Counted from the stretch's first letter, positions 47,920 through 57,548 are shown. The stretch is DNA of 64,000 bases from JAAUTY01 sp964397305 (GCA_964397305.1 CAYNIP010000016.1:22235-86234); one strand, 5' to 3'. Numbers and translations are program-made. The notes: a model not told the origin generated them from the letters alone.

Positions 47920-50262
47920 ATGGTTGCCCACGCCGATGCCCTTGCTCACCTCAACCCCTCCCAGCGCCGCGCTGTGGAGCATCACTGCGGGCCGCTGCTG
48001 GTCGTCGCCGGGGCGGGATCAGGGAAAACCCGGGCCTTGACCTTTCGGATCTTTCAGCTCATCCACACCCACCGCATCGCCCCCGAGAACATTCTCGCCG
48101 TCACATTTACTAACAAAGCGGCGCGGGAAATGCGCGATCGCATCGAACTCCTCTTCGCCGATCAACTCGCGCAGCAGGAGCACGGCCAACCCCTCCAGGC
48201 CTTGCCCGCTGCGGAGCAGACCGAGCTGCGATCGCGAGTCTACCGGCGGCAGATCAAACCCCTCTGGATCGGCACCTTTCACAGCCTCTTTGCCCGCATC
48301 CTGCGCTACGAAATTGACAAGTACCAGGATGAGCAAGGCCACCAATGGCAGCGGAACTTCTCGATTTTTGACGAAGCCGACGCCCAGAGCTTGGTCAAGA
48401 AAATTGTCCTGCAAGAGATGAACTTAGATGAGAAAAAGTTCAACCCCCGCAGCGTTCGCTACGCGATTAGCAACGCCAAAAATTTGTTGCAATCACCGGC
48501 TGATTGCCTCCAAGCGGCCGATAACTACCGCCAGCGCACCATTGCCGAAGTCTACAGCGCCTACCAAAGGGAGCTCGCGGCGAATAACGGCCTTGACTTT
48601 GACGATTTGATCCTGATTCCCACCCGTCTCTTTCAACAAAACGAGACGGTTTTGGGCTATTGGTATCAGCAGTTTCAGCACATCCTCGTAGACGAGTATC
48701 AGGATACTAATCGGACTCAATATGAACTGATTCGCCTCCTGGCCACGAATGGCGAAACCCGCAAAACTCACTGGGACTGGCAGGGGCGATCGCTCTTTGC
48801 GGTGGGGGATGCGGACCAATCGATCTATTCCTTTCGCATGGCGGACTACAAGATCCTGCTCGACTTCCAGCGGGACTTTGGCGACGGACTCCCCGATGAC
48901 GACACCCGCACGATGGTGAAGCTGGAGGAGAACTACCGATCGCGGGAGAATATCCTTCAGGTGGCCAATGCACTCATCGGTTACAACACCGAGCGCATCG
49001 AAAAGGTGCTGCGGCCCACCCGGGGCGAGGGCGCGCCGATCCGGCTCTACGCCGCCGAGCACGAGCGCGATGAGGCGCAATTTGTCCTCGGCTCCCTTTT
49101 GCACCTGCGCCAGCAGGCGGGTCTGGGCTGGGGCAGCTTTGCGATTCTCTACCGCACCAATGCCCAGTCGCGGGTGCTCGAGGATGCGCTGCGGGGCTGT
49201 GCTCCCTATACCATCGTCGGCGGCCTGAAGTTCTATGATCGCAAGGAAATTAAGGATGCGATCGCCTACCTGCGCGTTTTAGCGAACCCGGCGGATACCG
49301 TCAGCCTCCTCCGCACCATCAACACCCCCCGGCGCGGCATTGGCAAAGCAACCGTAGATAGCTTAATCAATGCGGCCCAGCAATTGGGGGTTCCTCTGTG
49401 GGAGATCATCCAGGATGAAACCTCAGTGAATGCCCTCGCCGGTCGTACCGCCAAGGCAGTGAACCGCTTTGCCGGTTTGATCGCGGAGTACCAAGCTAAG
49501 GCGGAAACGACCGATGCTCACTACTTAATCCAAGCGATTCTCGAAGCGGCCGGCTATCTGGATGATCTGAAACAGCAGGGAACCGAAGAGGCAAGCACTC
49601 GGCTGGAAAATGTCTACGAACTCTTCAATGCAGTCGCGGATTTTCAGCGGGAGTACGAAGACACCTCCCTGGCGGGTTTTTTGGCCAATGCGTCCTTAGC
49701 GTCGGACCTGGATAATTTAGCAGAAGGTCAAGAAGCGATCTCCTTGATGACCCTGCATTCGGCCAAAGGGCTGGAATTTCCCGTTGTCTTTCTGGTGGGG
49801 ATCGAGCAGGGCCTGTTCCCCAACATCCGCTCCCTCGATGACCCCAAGACCCTCGAAGAGGAGCGCCGGCTCTGTTATGTCGGTATCACGCGGGCCCAGG
49901 AACAGCTCTTTCTCAGCTATGCCCGCCAGCGCAACTTATGGGGGAGTACAGAACCAGCGCTGCCCTCTCAGTTTCTCGGTGAGCTGCCCCCCGACCTGAT
50001 CGAGCGCCAGGGGAAGGGGCGGGCGCAACTACGACGGGTGGCGCGGGAGCCGAGCCCGCCCAGTTCCGCCAATTCCGGGGGGGAGACGGAGGGCCTGAGC
50101 TGGCAGGTGGGCGATCGCGTGCTCCATCCCAACTTTGGCGAAGGGGAGGTGCTGCTACTCCTCGGCAGCGGCCGCAAGCAAAACCTGGCGATCAACTTTC
50201 CGGCCGCTGGTCGCAAGATCATTGATCCTCGGGTAGCAAAGCTAGAGCGCCTCCAAGCCTAA
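47920..50262 (+). CDS. pcrA: ATP-dependent DNA helicase PcrA/UvrD
   Basis: 780 residues, full SF1A helicase: LNPSQRRAVE (Q motif), Walker A VVAGAGSGKTRALTFR, TFTNKAAREM, Walker B ILVDEYQDTNRTQ, VGDADQSIYSFR, LEENYRS, LMTLHSAKGLEFPVVFL and YVGITRAQEQLFLSYA. The C-terminal ~60 residues form a Tudor-like tail (VGDRVLHPNFGEGEVL) that in PcrA binds RNA polymerase. It unwinds 3'-5' in nucleotide excision repair and replication-conflict resolution. The ATG at 47920 is preferred to a TTG at 47914. Confidence 0.96.
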   Translation: MVAHADALAHLNPSQRRAVEHHCGPLLVVAGAGSGKTRALTFRIFQLIHTHRIAPENILAVTFTNKAAREMRDRIELLFADQLAQQEHGQPLQALPAAEQTELRSRVYRRQIKPLWIGTFHSLFARILRYEIDKYQDEQGHQWQRNFSIFDEADAQSLVKKIVLQEMNLDEKKFNPRSVRYAISNAKNLLQSPADCLQAADNYRQRTIAEVYSAYQRELAANNGLDFDDLILIPTRLFQQNETVLGYWYQQFQHILVDEYQDTNRTQYELIRLLATNGETRKTHWDWQGRSLFAVGDADQSIYSFRMADYKILLDFQRDFGDGLPDDDTRTMVKLEENYRSRENILQVANALIGYNTERIEKVLRPTRGEGAPIRLYAAEHERDEAQFVLGSLLHLRQQAGLGWGSFAILYRTNAQSRVLEDALRGCAPYTIVGGLKFYDRKEIKDAIAYLRVLANPADTVSLLRTINTPRRGIGKATVDSLINAAQQLGVPLWEIIQDETSVNALAGRTAKAVNRFAGLIAEYQAKAETTDAHYLIQAILEAAGYLDDLKQQGTEEASTRLENVYELFNAVADFQREYEDTSLAGFLANASLASDLDNLAEGQEAISLMTLHSAKGLEFPVVFLVGIEQGLFPNIRSLDDPKTLEEERRLCYVGITRAQEQLFLSYARQRNLWGSTEPALPSQFLGELPPDLIERQGKGRAQLRRVAREPSPPSSANSGGETEGLSWQVGDRVLHPNFGEGEVLLLLGSGRKQNLAINFPAAGRKIIDPRVAKLERLQA

Positions 50263-50364
50263 TCCCGGGGCCTCGCCGTTGCACGACGAAAAAATCCGCC
50301 CGCGCTCCCAGCGCTCCGCCCGAGGGCTGGGCCGCCCTGCGTACCCCAGGTGCTTGCAGCGGTG

Positions 50365-50580
50365 CTAGGGAGCGACCCATTCATAGAATTCAAGGGTTTC
50401 TGACTGGCAACTGTGGCAGCCGCCACAGGCCTGGACCGGTAAGGGACGGACGCGACCCTTGCGGATCAGGTGGGCGAGCATTCCCCGCAGGGCTTCCGGG
50501 TCCGTGTGCAGGTCCTGGGCCAGTTCGGCCAGGGAGGCCCGCTGGCGATCGCGCAGGTATCCTTGCAAGTCGCGTAACAT
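50365..50580 (-). CDS. feoC: FeoC-like small winged-helix protein
   Basis: 71 residues: a winged-helix N-terminal part (LRDLQGYLRDRQRASLAELA, LRGMLAHLIRKGRVR) and three cysteines in the wing (ACGGCHSCQ), the FeoC pattern that can bind an Fe-S cluster and modulate FeoB. Its ATG follows the feoB stop codon with no gap. Last gene of feoA-feoB-feoC. Confidence 0.85.
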   Translation of the reverse strand: MLRDLQGYLRDRQRASLAELAQDLHTDPEALRGMLAHLIRKGRVRPLPVQACGGCHSCQSETLEFYEWVAP

Positions 50581-52941
50581 TTAGGCTCCCTCGGACGCGA
50601 AGGCTGTTTGTTCTTCGGCCAACTTCTGCCGCCGCCGTCGCTGACCGGCTTCCTTCATACCGGCCAGAACTGCAAACATCGCCACCATCAAGCCTAACAA
50701 CCAGGCGAGGGAGCTAGCCGGGTGGTCGCGGAAGGTGGCAAGTTGGTAGTAGGCCACGGCCGCCCAGTAGCCCAGGCCGGTGGTCCAGAGGGCGACAAAG
50801 ATGGTCCAGCCGAGATTGGTTTCTCGGTACACAGCGGCGGTAGCGGCGACACAGGGGAAGTAGAGGAGGACAAAGAGGAGGAAGGCGATCGCTGCGGCTG
50901 TACTGCCGAAGCGTCGGCTCATTTGCCCGAAGGTGCTGTAGCTGACCTCTTGCTCAGTCGAGGCAGTTTCCAGGTCGCTCGTACTGCCCATGATGCCGAG
51001 CCCAATCGGGTCGAGGGCCTGGTTGGTCAGATCCGCGAGATTGGCCGGGATGCTGGCTACCGCCTCGCCGAGGCCGCCCCAGAGGTCAAAGCCAGCTTCT
51101 TCGGGGTCGTCGCCTGTAGCAGCAGCAGCTTCTTCGGCCGCCAGTTCGGTATAGAGCGCATCCATAGTGCCAACCATCACCTCTTTGGCAAAGACCCCGG
51201 TAAAGATGCCCACCGTGGCAGGCCAGTTGTCTTGTTCGAGGCCCATGGGGGCAAAGGCCGGGGTAATCGCGCGACTAAAGGCACTGAGCACAGAATCTTG
51301 GCTGTCCTGCTTGCCGAAGGAGCCATCGGTACCGACGGAGTTGAGCAGGCCGAGGATCACGACCATGATCACAATCATCTTGCCCGCGCGGGTGATGAAG
51401 GCTTGTAAGCGCTGCCAGGCCGCGATCGCCACGCTGCGCAGGGTAGGGATGTGGTAGGGCGGTAGCTCCATCACGAAGGGAGACGTTTGGCCTTTGAGCA
51501 CCGTGTTTTTCAGCACGACGCCAGTAAAGACGGCCGCCAAAATACCGAGCAGATAAAGCAGGAAAACGATGTTTTGACCCTGGCGAGGGAAGAAGGCGGC
51601 GCAAAAGAGGGCGTAAACGGGCAAGCGCGCGCCGCAGGACATGAAGGGATTCATCATCACGGTCATCAGGCGATCGCGGGAGTTTTCCAGCGTCCGCGCC
51701 GCCATGATGCCGGGGATGTTGCAGCCAAAGCCGACCATCATCGGCACAAAAGATTTGCCGGGCAGGCCGACGAAGCGCATGAGCCGATCCATGACGAAGG
51801 CGGCGCGGGCCATGTAGCCGGAATCTTCCAAAATCGCTAGGCAGACAAATAGCATACCGATTTGGGGGATAAACGTGGCTGTGGTTTGCAGGCCGCCGCC
51901 GACGCCATCCGCGAGCAGGCCGATCAGCCAGCCGGGCGTTTGCACCGATGCGAGCAGATGGGCAACGCCATCGACAAAAATCGTGCCAAAGGCAATGTCG
52001 AAAAAGTCGATGAAGGCTCCGCCCAGGTTCATGGCAATGAGGAAGGTAGCGTACATCACCGTCAGGAAGATCGGGATGCCGAGGGTGCGATTGAGTACTA
52101 GTCGGTCGAGGCGCTGGGTCAGGCGGCGGGAGACGACGTTCACCCGCTGGCTGGCCTGCTCCACAACACTGTGAATCCAGGTGTAGCGGGCATCGGCGAT
52201 CACCACATCCAAGTCATCCCCCAAGCTGTCCTGCAACTCGCAGCGGAAGGTCGCCGCGCGATCGCGCAAGTCTGCCGTCGCCCAGGCGGGAGCGTCCGCT
52301 TCCCCGAATTGCAGCAGGGTCAAGGCCGCCCAACGGGGGTGCTGCGCGGCGCGGGTGGCGATGTGGCCGGCGAGGTCAGCGATCGCCGCGTGCAGGGCTG
52401 GCGGGTAAGCGACCTGGGCGCGGGTGGCATGGGACTGGGCCAGGGTTTGCCGGAGGGCCGCCCGCAACTGGGCCAGGCCCTGGCCGCGATGGGCTTGTAG
52501 GGGCACAACGGGGCAGCCCAACTGCTCGGCCAGCTTGGCAGCGTCGATGGTGAGGCCGCGCTGCTGGGCGAGATCGGTCATGTTCAGGGCCAGGAGCACC
52601 GGCACGCCGATGTCGAGGATTTGGCTGGTCAGATAGAGGTTGCGCTCCAAGTTAGCCGCATCGACGATATTGACGATGAGATCGGCCTCGTTGGCGAGCA
52701 AGTAGTCGCGGGCAACGCACTCATCGAGGCCCGTTGCACCATCTTCAACATCCAGGGCGTAGACGCCGGGCAGGTCAATGACGGTGATCTCGGCGTCGCC
52801 ATCGCGGTAGTGTCCTTCTTTGCGCTCGACCGTGACGCCGGGCCAGTTACCAACGCGCTGATTGGCGCCGGTCAGGACATTGAACAGGGTGGTTTTGCCA
52901 CAGTTGGGGTTGCCAACTAGGCCGATGGTGTACTTAGGCAT
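50581..52941 (-). CDS. feoB: Ferrous iron transporter FeoB
   Basis: 786 residues. An N-terminal G domain shows GNPNCGKTTLFN (residues ~9-20), the switch region GVTVERKEGHY, DLPGVYAL and LNMTD. The membrane part has the two Gate domains with VPMMVGFGCNIPGIMAARTL and FMSCGARLPVYALF. It imports Fe2+ across the cytoplasmic membrane. The ATG at 52941 is chosen over an upstream extension (53040) because MPKYTIGLVGNP is the family start and it overlaps the feoA stop by 8 bp, a typical coupling. The length is normal. Confidence 0.97.
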   Translation of the reverse strand: MPKYTIGLVGNPNCGKTTLFNVLTGANQRVGNWPGVTVERKEGHYRDGDAEITVIDLPGVYALDVEDGATGLDECVARDYLLANEADLIVNIVDAANLERNLYLTSQILDIGVPVLLALNMTDLAQQRGLTIDAAKLAEQLGCPVVPLQAHRGQGLAQLRAALRQTLAQSHATRAQVAYPPALHAAIADLAGHIATRAAQHPRWAALTLLQFGEADAPAWATADLRDRAATFRCELQDSLGDDLDVVIADARYTWIHSVVEQASQRVNVVSRRLTQRLDRLVLNRTLGIPIFLTVMYATFLIAMNLGGAFIDFFDIAFGTIFVDGVAHLLASVQTPGWLIGLLADGVGGGLQTTATFIPQIGMLFVCLAILEDSGYMARAAFVMDRLMRFVGLPGKSFVPMMVGFGCNIPGIMAARTLENSRDRLMTVMMNPFMSCGARLPVYALFCAAFFPRQGQNIVFLLYLLGILAAVFTGVVLKNTVLKGQTSPFVMELPPYHIPTLRSVAIAAWQRLQAFITRAGKMIVIMVVILGLLNSVGTDGSFGKQDSQDSVLSAFSRAITPAFAPMGLEQDNWPATVGIFTGVFAKEVMVGTMDALYTELAAEEAAAATGDDPEEAGFDLWGGLGEAVASIPANLADLTNQALDPIGLGIMGSTSDLETASTEQEVSYSTFGQMSRRFGSTAAAIAFLLFVLLYFPCVAATAAVYRETNLGWTIFVALWTTGLGYWAAVAYYQLATFRDHPASSLAWLLGLMVAMFAVLAGMKEAGQRRRRQKLAEEQTAFASEGA

Positions 52942-53671
52942 CGGATTCTCCGGAGGAAACGACTGCAACTTGGAGGGCTTCGGCTTCGCCTTTGCGGAGG
53001 CTGAGCTGGTAGCCGCGCACGGTGATCTCAGTAGGATCACCGAGGGGCGCGTGGCGGGTGATGGTGAACTCTGTGCCGGGGGTTAAACCCATGGCTAGCA
53101 GCTTGTGCTTGTAGGTTCGGGCCGCCGGGGCATAGCCGACGACACGCAGGCAAGTGCCGATGGCGGCTGTGCTGAGGGAGATTTGGGTCGTGGGCATCGC
53201 GGCGTTCTCCTGAGGTTGGGGGCGATGGGAAGTTGGGCTGAGGGCCGGCTCGACGTAGATGCGGCTGGCGATTTCAGTGGCAAAGCCGAGCTGGCGATCG
53301 CCCAGACTGACGATGACGGAACCGCTGAGCGTGCAGTTGATCACTTCCAATTCACAGCCGGGATTGAGCCCCATGCCCCGCAGGCGACGGTTGCTGTCCC
53401 CGCAATGCAGAGCCACAATCCGCAAGTAGTCGCCGGGCTGGGCGGCGGCGAGGGAGCTGGCCTTGAGGGCGGAACCCGTGGGGTCCGGGTCATCGCTCGC
53501 CAGGGAGCGCGCCCCCAGGTAGGTAAAACCCTGCCAGTTCGCACCGCTGCGCCGCCTGAAACGCTGGTACAGACCTTGGAGGAGGGACCCCAGGTATGGG
53601 AAGCGTCGCCAGTCGATGGTCGTCATCACGGCACTGATGCCCTTGCCAGCCTTGGGGCCATTCCTGCTCAT
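52934..53671 (-). CDS. feoA: FeoA-FeoA tandem fusion
   Basis: 245 residues containing two SH3-like FeoA domains. Domain 1 (~65-145): AAQPGDYLRIVALHCGDSN, LRGMGLNPGCELEVIN, VIVSLGDRQLGFATEIASRI. Domain 2 (~160-240): LSTAAIGTCLRVVGYAP, LLAMGLTPGTEFTITRHAP, ITVRGYQLSLRKGEAEAL. A normal FeoA is ~75-85 residues. The second domain begins with its own ATG (53197) preceded by AGGAGAAC, so a single-domain product may also be made. The start at 53671 is supported by AAGGA. A palindrome lies directly upstream. Confidence 0.88.
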   Translation of the reverse strand: MSRNGPKAGKGISAVMTTIDWRRFPYLGSLLQGLYQRFRRRSGANWQGFTYLGARSLASDDPDPTGSALKASSLAAAQPGDYLRIVALHCGDSNRRLRGMGLNPGCELEVINCTLSGSVIVSLGDRQLGFATEIASRIYVEPALSPTSHRPQPQENAAMPTTQISLSTAAIGTCLRVVGYAPAARTYKHKLLAMGLTPGTEFTITRHAPLGDPTEITVRGYQLSLRKGEAEALQVAVVSSGESDA

Positions 53672-53681
53672 GGGCTCATCC

Positions 53682-53704
53682 TTCTTGAAAGCTATTTTCA
53701 AGAA
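53682..53704. promoter_or_regulatory. Palindromic operator candidate upstream of feoA
   Basis: Perfect 9-bp arms TTCTTGAAA and TTTCAAGAA separated by GCTAT, lying 11-33 bp upstream of the feoA ATG. The outer arm overlaps a possible -10 box TATTCT (53701-53706, minus strand). It does not match the Fur box I recall closely. Confidence 0.5.
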
Positions 53705-53983
53705 TAGATCGCACCTAAGAGGTGGCTTAGGCGCTTAATAAAGTCTTAAACAACTAGGGCTGGTGGAGCAACGGCTTGCCCTGGAATGTCTATGACTCCA
53801 AGCCTAGGCCTTGTTTCAGAAATGCCCCCGAGGGGGACTGGGGTCGCTGATCACTCACAAAAGTCCGTTCTTGGCTGACGATTGCGTCCCAACTTATCGC
53901 AAGCTACTATCATAAAATCTTGGCAGCTACGGTACGCAAAACAGTGGCCCTAGCTAGGTCAGAATCACGCGGTTTAGGGAAAG

Positions 53984-54490
53984 ATGATGGAAGAGTCAAG
54001 AGAACACCAACAGCTTGCGAGAGCCCTCTACGCAGCGCTCCACGACGAATATAAAGCGCGCGCCACCTACCGCCAGATTCTGCGCGTCTTCGGTCCTGTT
54101 CGCCCCTTTGTTAACATCCTGGCTTCGGAGGAGCGCCACATCCAAGCCTTGTCCCTCCTCTGCCGACGCTACGGAATTGCTATTCCTGACGATGACTGGG
54201 AGGCGCGGGTCGTGCTGCCAGCGTCGCTCCGGGAGGCTTGCGAACAGGGAGTGGCGGGGGAGATTGAGAATGCGGCCCTGTATGAGGACCTGCTAGCGGC
54301 CACTGCTCCCTATCCCGAGGTCCAAAACGTTTTCCGCAACTTGCAAGCGGCGTCACAATACCGTCACCTGCCAGCCTTTCAGCGCGGTGTCGAGCGCTAT
54401 CAGGATCGAGGAGGACGGCGGGGGGCGAGGCCCCTCGGGCGATCGCCCGGCGGCGGGCGCGGGCGGCGGCGAGGTCACTGCTTGACCTAG
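53984..54490 (+). CDS. Ferritin-like protein (DUF2202-type)
   Basis: 168 residues. A four-helix ferritin-like core (~1-130) shows carboxylate motifs HDEYKARATYRQIL, LASEERHIQAL and GEIENAALYEDLL, spaced as in di-iron proteins. The tail is unusually rich in Gly and Arg. Its closeness to the divergent feo operon suggests a part in iron handling. Two ATGs start the frame; 53984 is used. Confidence 0.75.
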   Translation: MMEESREHQQLARALYAALHDEYKARATYRQILRVFGPVRPFVNILASEERHIQALSLLCRRYGIAIPDDDWEARVVLPASLREACEQGVAGEIENAALYEDLLAATAPYPEVQNVFRNLQAASQYRHLPAFQRGVERYQDRGGRRGARPLGRSPGGGRGRRRGHCLT

Positions 54491-54574
54491 GGCCTTGATC
54501 TGACTGATTTTCGGCAGCCCTGTAGGCTATTGCTAGTAGACAGCTTTACAACCATGAGGTAGGCAAATTCAACG

Positions 54575-55171
54575 ATGACTGATGTTGCATCCACCCCCGA
54601 GACCCCGAGGGCCACGACGACGGCGATCGCCCCGCGCCTGGGGCAGTGGCTCGAAGACTATGGCGAAATCGCCACGATTTTGCCGGTCCTCGTCGGCCTG
54701 TTTGCGACCAGTCGCCTGCGCCTACGCGGCGCTCAGGCCTTGATGGTCAACTTGGCGATCGCTGCGATCATCCGCCAAGCCATTCACCAGCTCAAGCAGC
54801 GAGCGCAGCCGGACGCGACTCCCCCTGGGAGCGCCCCCGACCCCGCGAACCGGCACGACGCCCAGAACGGCACGACCCCTACGGGTGAGGACTACACCAT
54901 CGTTCACTCCGTGCCGGGGCGCATTCGCTTGCGGATTCCCCGCCTGGCTAGCGATGCACTCTATGCCCAGCGCTTGCACAGTCTGCTGTCGGCCGATGCG
55001 CGCGCGAAGCACGTCCGCATCAATCGGGCGGCGGCCTCCTTGGCGATTCAGTACGATGGCACTGGCGTCTCCGAATTAGAATTAGGCCTGTACTTGCTGC
55101 ACGTCCTTGAGCAGGCCGAAGCCCCCGTCACGCCAGCACCTCAGGCCCCTCACCCAGAATCGACCTCATGA
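54575..55171 (+). CDS. HMA_2-like domain protein with N-terminal membrane segment
   Basis: 198 residues. The N-terminal part (~20-75, ILPVLVGLFATSRLRLRGAQ) is hydrophobic; a Pro/Asp-rich linker follows; the C-terminal domain (~108-185) reads YTIVHSVPGRIRLRIPRLAS and VRINRAAASLAIQY, the HMA_2 pattern, a ferredoxin-like fold without the CxxC of true metallochaperones. The same domain begins the next gene, whose ATG overlaps this stop (ATGA), so the two form an operon. Confidence 0.75.
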   Translation: MTDVASTPETPRATTTAIAPRLGQWLEDYGEIATILPVLVGLFATSRLRLRGAQALMVNLAIAAIIRQAIHQLKQRAQPDATPPGSAPDPANRHDAQNGTTPTGEDYTIVHSVPGRIRLRIPRLASDALYAQRLHSLLSADARAKHVRINRAAASLAIQYDGTGVSELELGLYLLHVLEQAEAPVTPAPQAPHPESTS

Positions 55172-57399
55172 CCGCAACCCAGGAGTTACCCGTTTTGCCG
55201 CCGCGCCAGCCCACGGCTGCTGGACCGCAGGCTCCTTACCGCGTCGTGCATCGCCTGCCGGGACGGTTGCGGCTGCGCTGGCCGAGCCTGGCCCAGGACC
55301 CAGCCCTGGCCGGGGCTCTCCAGCAGTCCCTGACGCAACAGGCCGGCATCTGCCAGGTGCGCCTCAATCGCGCCGCGCAGTCGGTCGTCATTGGCTACCG
55401 GGTTGAACTCACGAACGAGGCCGGGATTCTCGACCAGCTCGCGGCACTCCTCCCGCTGGTCGTTGAGGCGGCCGACCGACCGGCGGCGACCGGGCCCCTA
55501 ACGGCGGCGACGGTTGGTTGGCGGCCCTTGACCCTGCCCAGTCTGGCGGCGGGCCTGGGGCTGCTGAGCCACGCGCCGCGCTTGGCGGGGCTGCGCCCCT
55601 TGGCGGGGCTGCGCCCCTTGGCGGGGCTGGCTCTGTTGGGAGCAGTTCTCCCCATTGCCCAGCGGGCCTGGGGAAGCTTGGTGCGGGAGCGGCGGCTCAA
55701 TATTGATTGTTTGGACTTTCTGGCCCTGAGCTTGGGTATAGCCCAGGGAAAGGTGGTTGCCCCGGCCCTGGCGATCGCCCTGCATGAGGTGGGCGATGCG
55801 ATCCGCGAGCAAACGGCCCGGGCTACGGAAGTGCGGGCCACAGATCTGCTGGACGCGATCGGTCATTTTGCTTGGGTGCAAGCGGAGGGCGCGACGGAGC
55901 CGCACCAGATTTCTAGCGATCGCGTCCCGGCCGGCGCGACGGTCCTGGTTTACCCCGGTGAACAAATTCCCGTCGATGGCACAGTGTTGCAGGGTGAGGC
56001 GATTATCGACCAACAGAGTCTCACGGGCGAAGCGATGCCCGTGGTGCGACGCGAGGGCGAGGCGGTGCTGGCCTCGACGCTGGTGCGCTCGGGGCAACTG
56101 GTGCTGCGTGCGGAACGGGTCGGGCGGCAGACACGGGCGGCGGCGAGTCTGGAACTGTTGCAGAAGGCTCCGGTTCACGACACGCGCATGGCAAATTACG
56201 CGGCGAAACTGGCCGATCGCCTGATTTGGCCGTCCTTGTTGCTCGCAACGATCGTGCTGGTAGCGACGCGCGATCCGGCCCGGGCGGCTGCGATTCTCAC
56301 CCTCGATTTTGTCACGGGCGTTCGGGTTTCGATCCCTACGGCCTTCCTCGGCGCGCTGAACCACACGACGCGCCACGGCATCTTGGTCCGCAGCGGCCGC
56401 ACCCTGGAGCAGTTGGCAGAAGTCGATACAGTCGTCTTCGACAAAACGGGAACCCTGACGGAGGGGGCGATCGCCATTACCAGCGTGGCCGCGATCGCGG
56501 GCGGTTTAGACGCTGACACGATCTTGCAACTCGCCGCCGCGGCTGAGCAAAACCTGACCCATCCGGTGGCAGCCGCGATTGTTAACTATGCCCGCGATCG
56601 CGGTCTCGACCTACCCGCGCGCGGCGAGTGGTCCTACGAGGTGGGTCTCGGGGTGCGGGCCAACATCGCCGGCCGCGAGGTCTGGGTTGGCAGCGAACGC
56701 TTCTTGCACCAAGCCAGCACGCGGTGGGGTCCTAGCAACGAGCCGCTTTGTTGCCAGGTCCTCGAGGCTCCAGCGGGGGCTTCAGCCATTTATGTCGCTT
56801 GCGACGGGCAATTCCAGGGAGCCATCTACTACACCGATCCGCTGCGCCCGGAGAGCGCGCCGTTACTCGAACGCTTGCAAGCGGACTATGGGATCGACAT
56901 TTACCTATTGACGGGGGACAATCCCCAACGGGCTGCCCAGGTTGCCGGCCAGCTGGGCATTCCAGCGGCGCGGGTGCAGGCGGAAGCTTTCCCGGACGAA
57001 AAGGCCCGCACGGTGCGGGAACTGCACCGCGCTGGGCGCACGGTGGCCTTTGTCGGCGACGGCTTGAACGATTCCGTCGCCCTCGCCTATGCCGATGTTT
57101 CGGTATCCTTTGCGCGCGGGGCGGAGATTGCCCGCGAGACGGCGGATGTCGTCTTGATGAACAATAGCTTGCTGGATTTGCTGGAGGTGATCGCGATCGC
57201 CCGGCAGACCCGCGCTCTGATTGACCAGAATATCGCCCTCGTGGTGGTTCCGAATCTGGCGGCTCTGGGGCTGGCGACGACGGTGGGGCTGCACCCCCTC
57301 GCGGCGACGGCGATTCACAATGGCTCGGCGATCGCCGCTGGAGCCAATAGCCTCCGGCCCTTGGTCGCTCACCAGCTCGCTGGGGAGCGACCAGCCTGA
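55168..57399 (+). CDS. P1B-like P-type ATPase lacking the CPC motif
   Basis: 743 residues: HMA_2-like N-terminus (YRVVHRLPGRLRLRWPSLA), actuator LTGEAMPVV, phosphorylation motif DKTGTLT (D425), nucleotide-binding NLTHPVAAAIV, and hinge GDGLNDSVAL. In the ion-binding helix, where Cu/Zn/Cd pumps have CPC or a variant, it reads VSIPTAF (S388-I389-P390). There is no N-terminal CxxC. The metal is therefore unlikely to be held by cysteines; Mn, Fe or Ni are possible but not shown. It overlaps the upstream HMA_2 gene by 4 bp. A short tandem repeat lies in its 5' third. Confidence 0.88.
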   Translation: MTATQELPVLPPRQPTAAGPQAPYRVVHRLPGRLRLRWPSLAQDPALAGALQQSLTQQAGICQVRLNRAAQSVVIGYRVELTNEAGILDQLAALLPLVVEAADRPAATGPLTAATVGWRPLTLPSLAAGLGLLSHAPRLAGLRPLAGLRPLAGLALLGAVLPIAQRAWGSLVRERRLNIDCLDFLALSLGIAQGKVVAPALAIALHEVGDAIREQTARATEVRATDLLDAIGHFAWVQAEGATEPHQISSDRVPAGATVLVYPGEQIPVDGTVLQGEAIIDQQSLTGEAMPVVRREGEAVLASTLVRSGQLVLRAERVGRQTRAAASLELLQKAPVHDTRMANYAAKLADRLIWPSLLLATIVLVATRDPARAAAILTLDFVTGVRVSIPTAFLGALNHTTRHGILVRSGRTLEQLAEVDTVVFDKTGTLTEGAIAITSVAAIAGGLDADTILQLAAAAEQNLTHPVAAAIVNYARDRGLDLPARGEWSYEVGLGVRANIAGREVWVGSERFLHQASTRWGPSNEPLCCQVLEAPAGASAIYVACDGQFQGAIYYTDPLRPESAPLLERLQADYGIDIYLLTGDNPQRAAQVAGQLGIPAARVQAEAFPDEKARTVRELHRAGRTVAFVGDGLNDSVALAYADVSVSFARGAEIARETADVVLMNNSLLDLLEVIAIARQTRALIDQNIALVVVPNLAALGLATTVGLHPLAATAIHNGSAIAAGANSLRPLVAHQLAGERPA
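55582..55629 (+). repeat. 18-bp in-frame tandem repeat inside the P-type ATPase gene
   Basis: TTGGCGGGGCTGCGCCCC repeats about 2.7 times, encoding LAGLRP units (GLRPLAGLRPLAGLALL) in the loop or helix before the first main membrane segments. It keeps frame and may vary in copy number. Confidence 0.85.
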
Positions 57400-57548
57400 T
57401 CTCCGGTTAACATCACCATCACCAGCCGGCTGGGTCTCGTTAGAGCGGTGGCAAAATTACTGCCAAGGATTCGCAGCGACGGGAAATGCTGCTAGTCTAA
57501 AACAAAGAAGGAAAGTTAGCGGGCTCTCGTGCTCTGCGCCAGTCGCTT

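Noticed and set aside
53734..53752. CTTAATAA-3bp-CTTAAACA as a Pho box between feoA and the ferritin-like gene
   Set aside because: Two imperfect units only, no -10 box at the right distance and no phosphate-related gene nearby.
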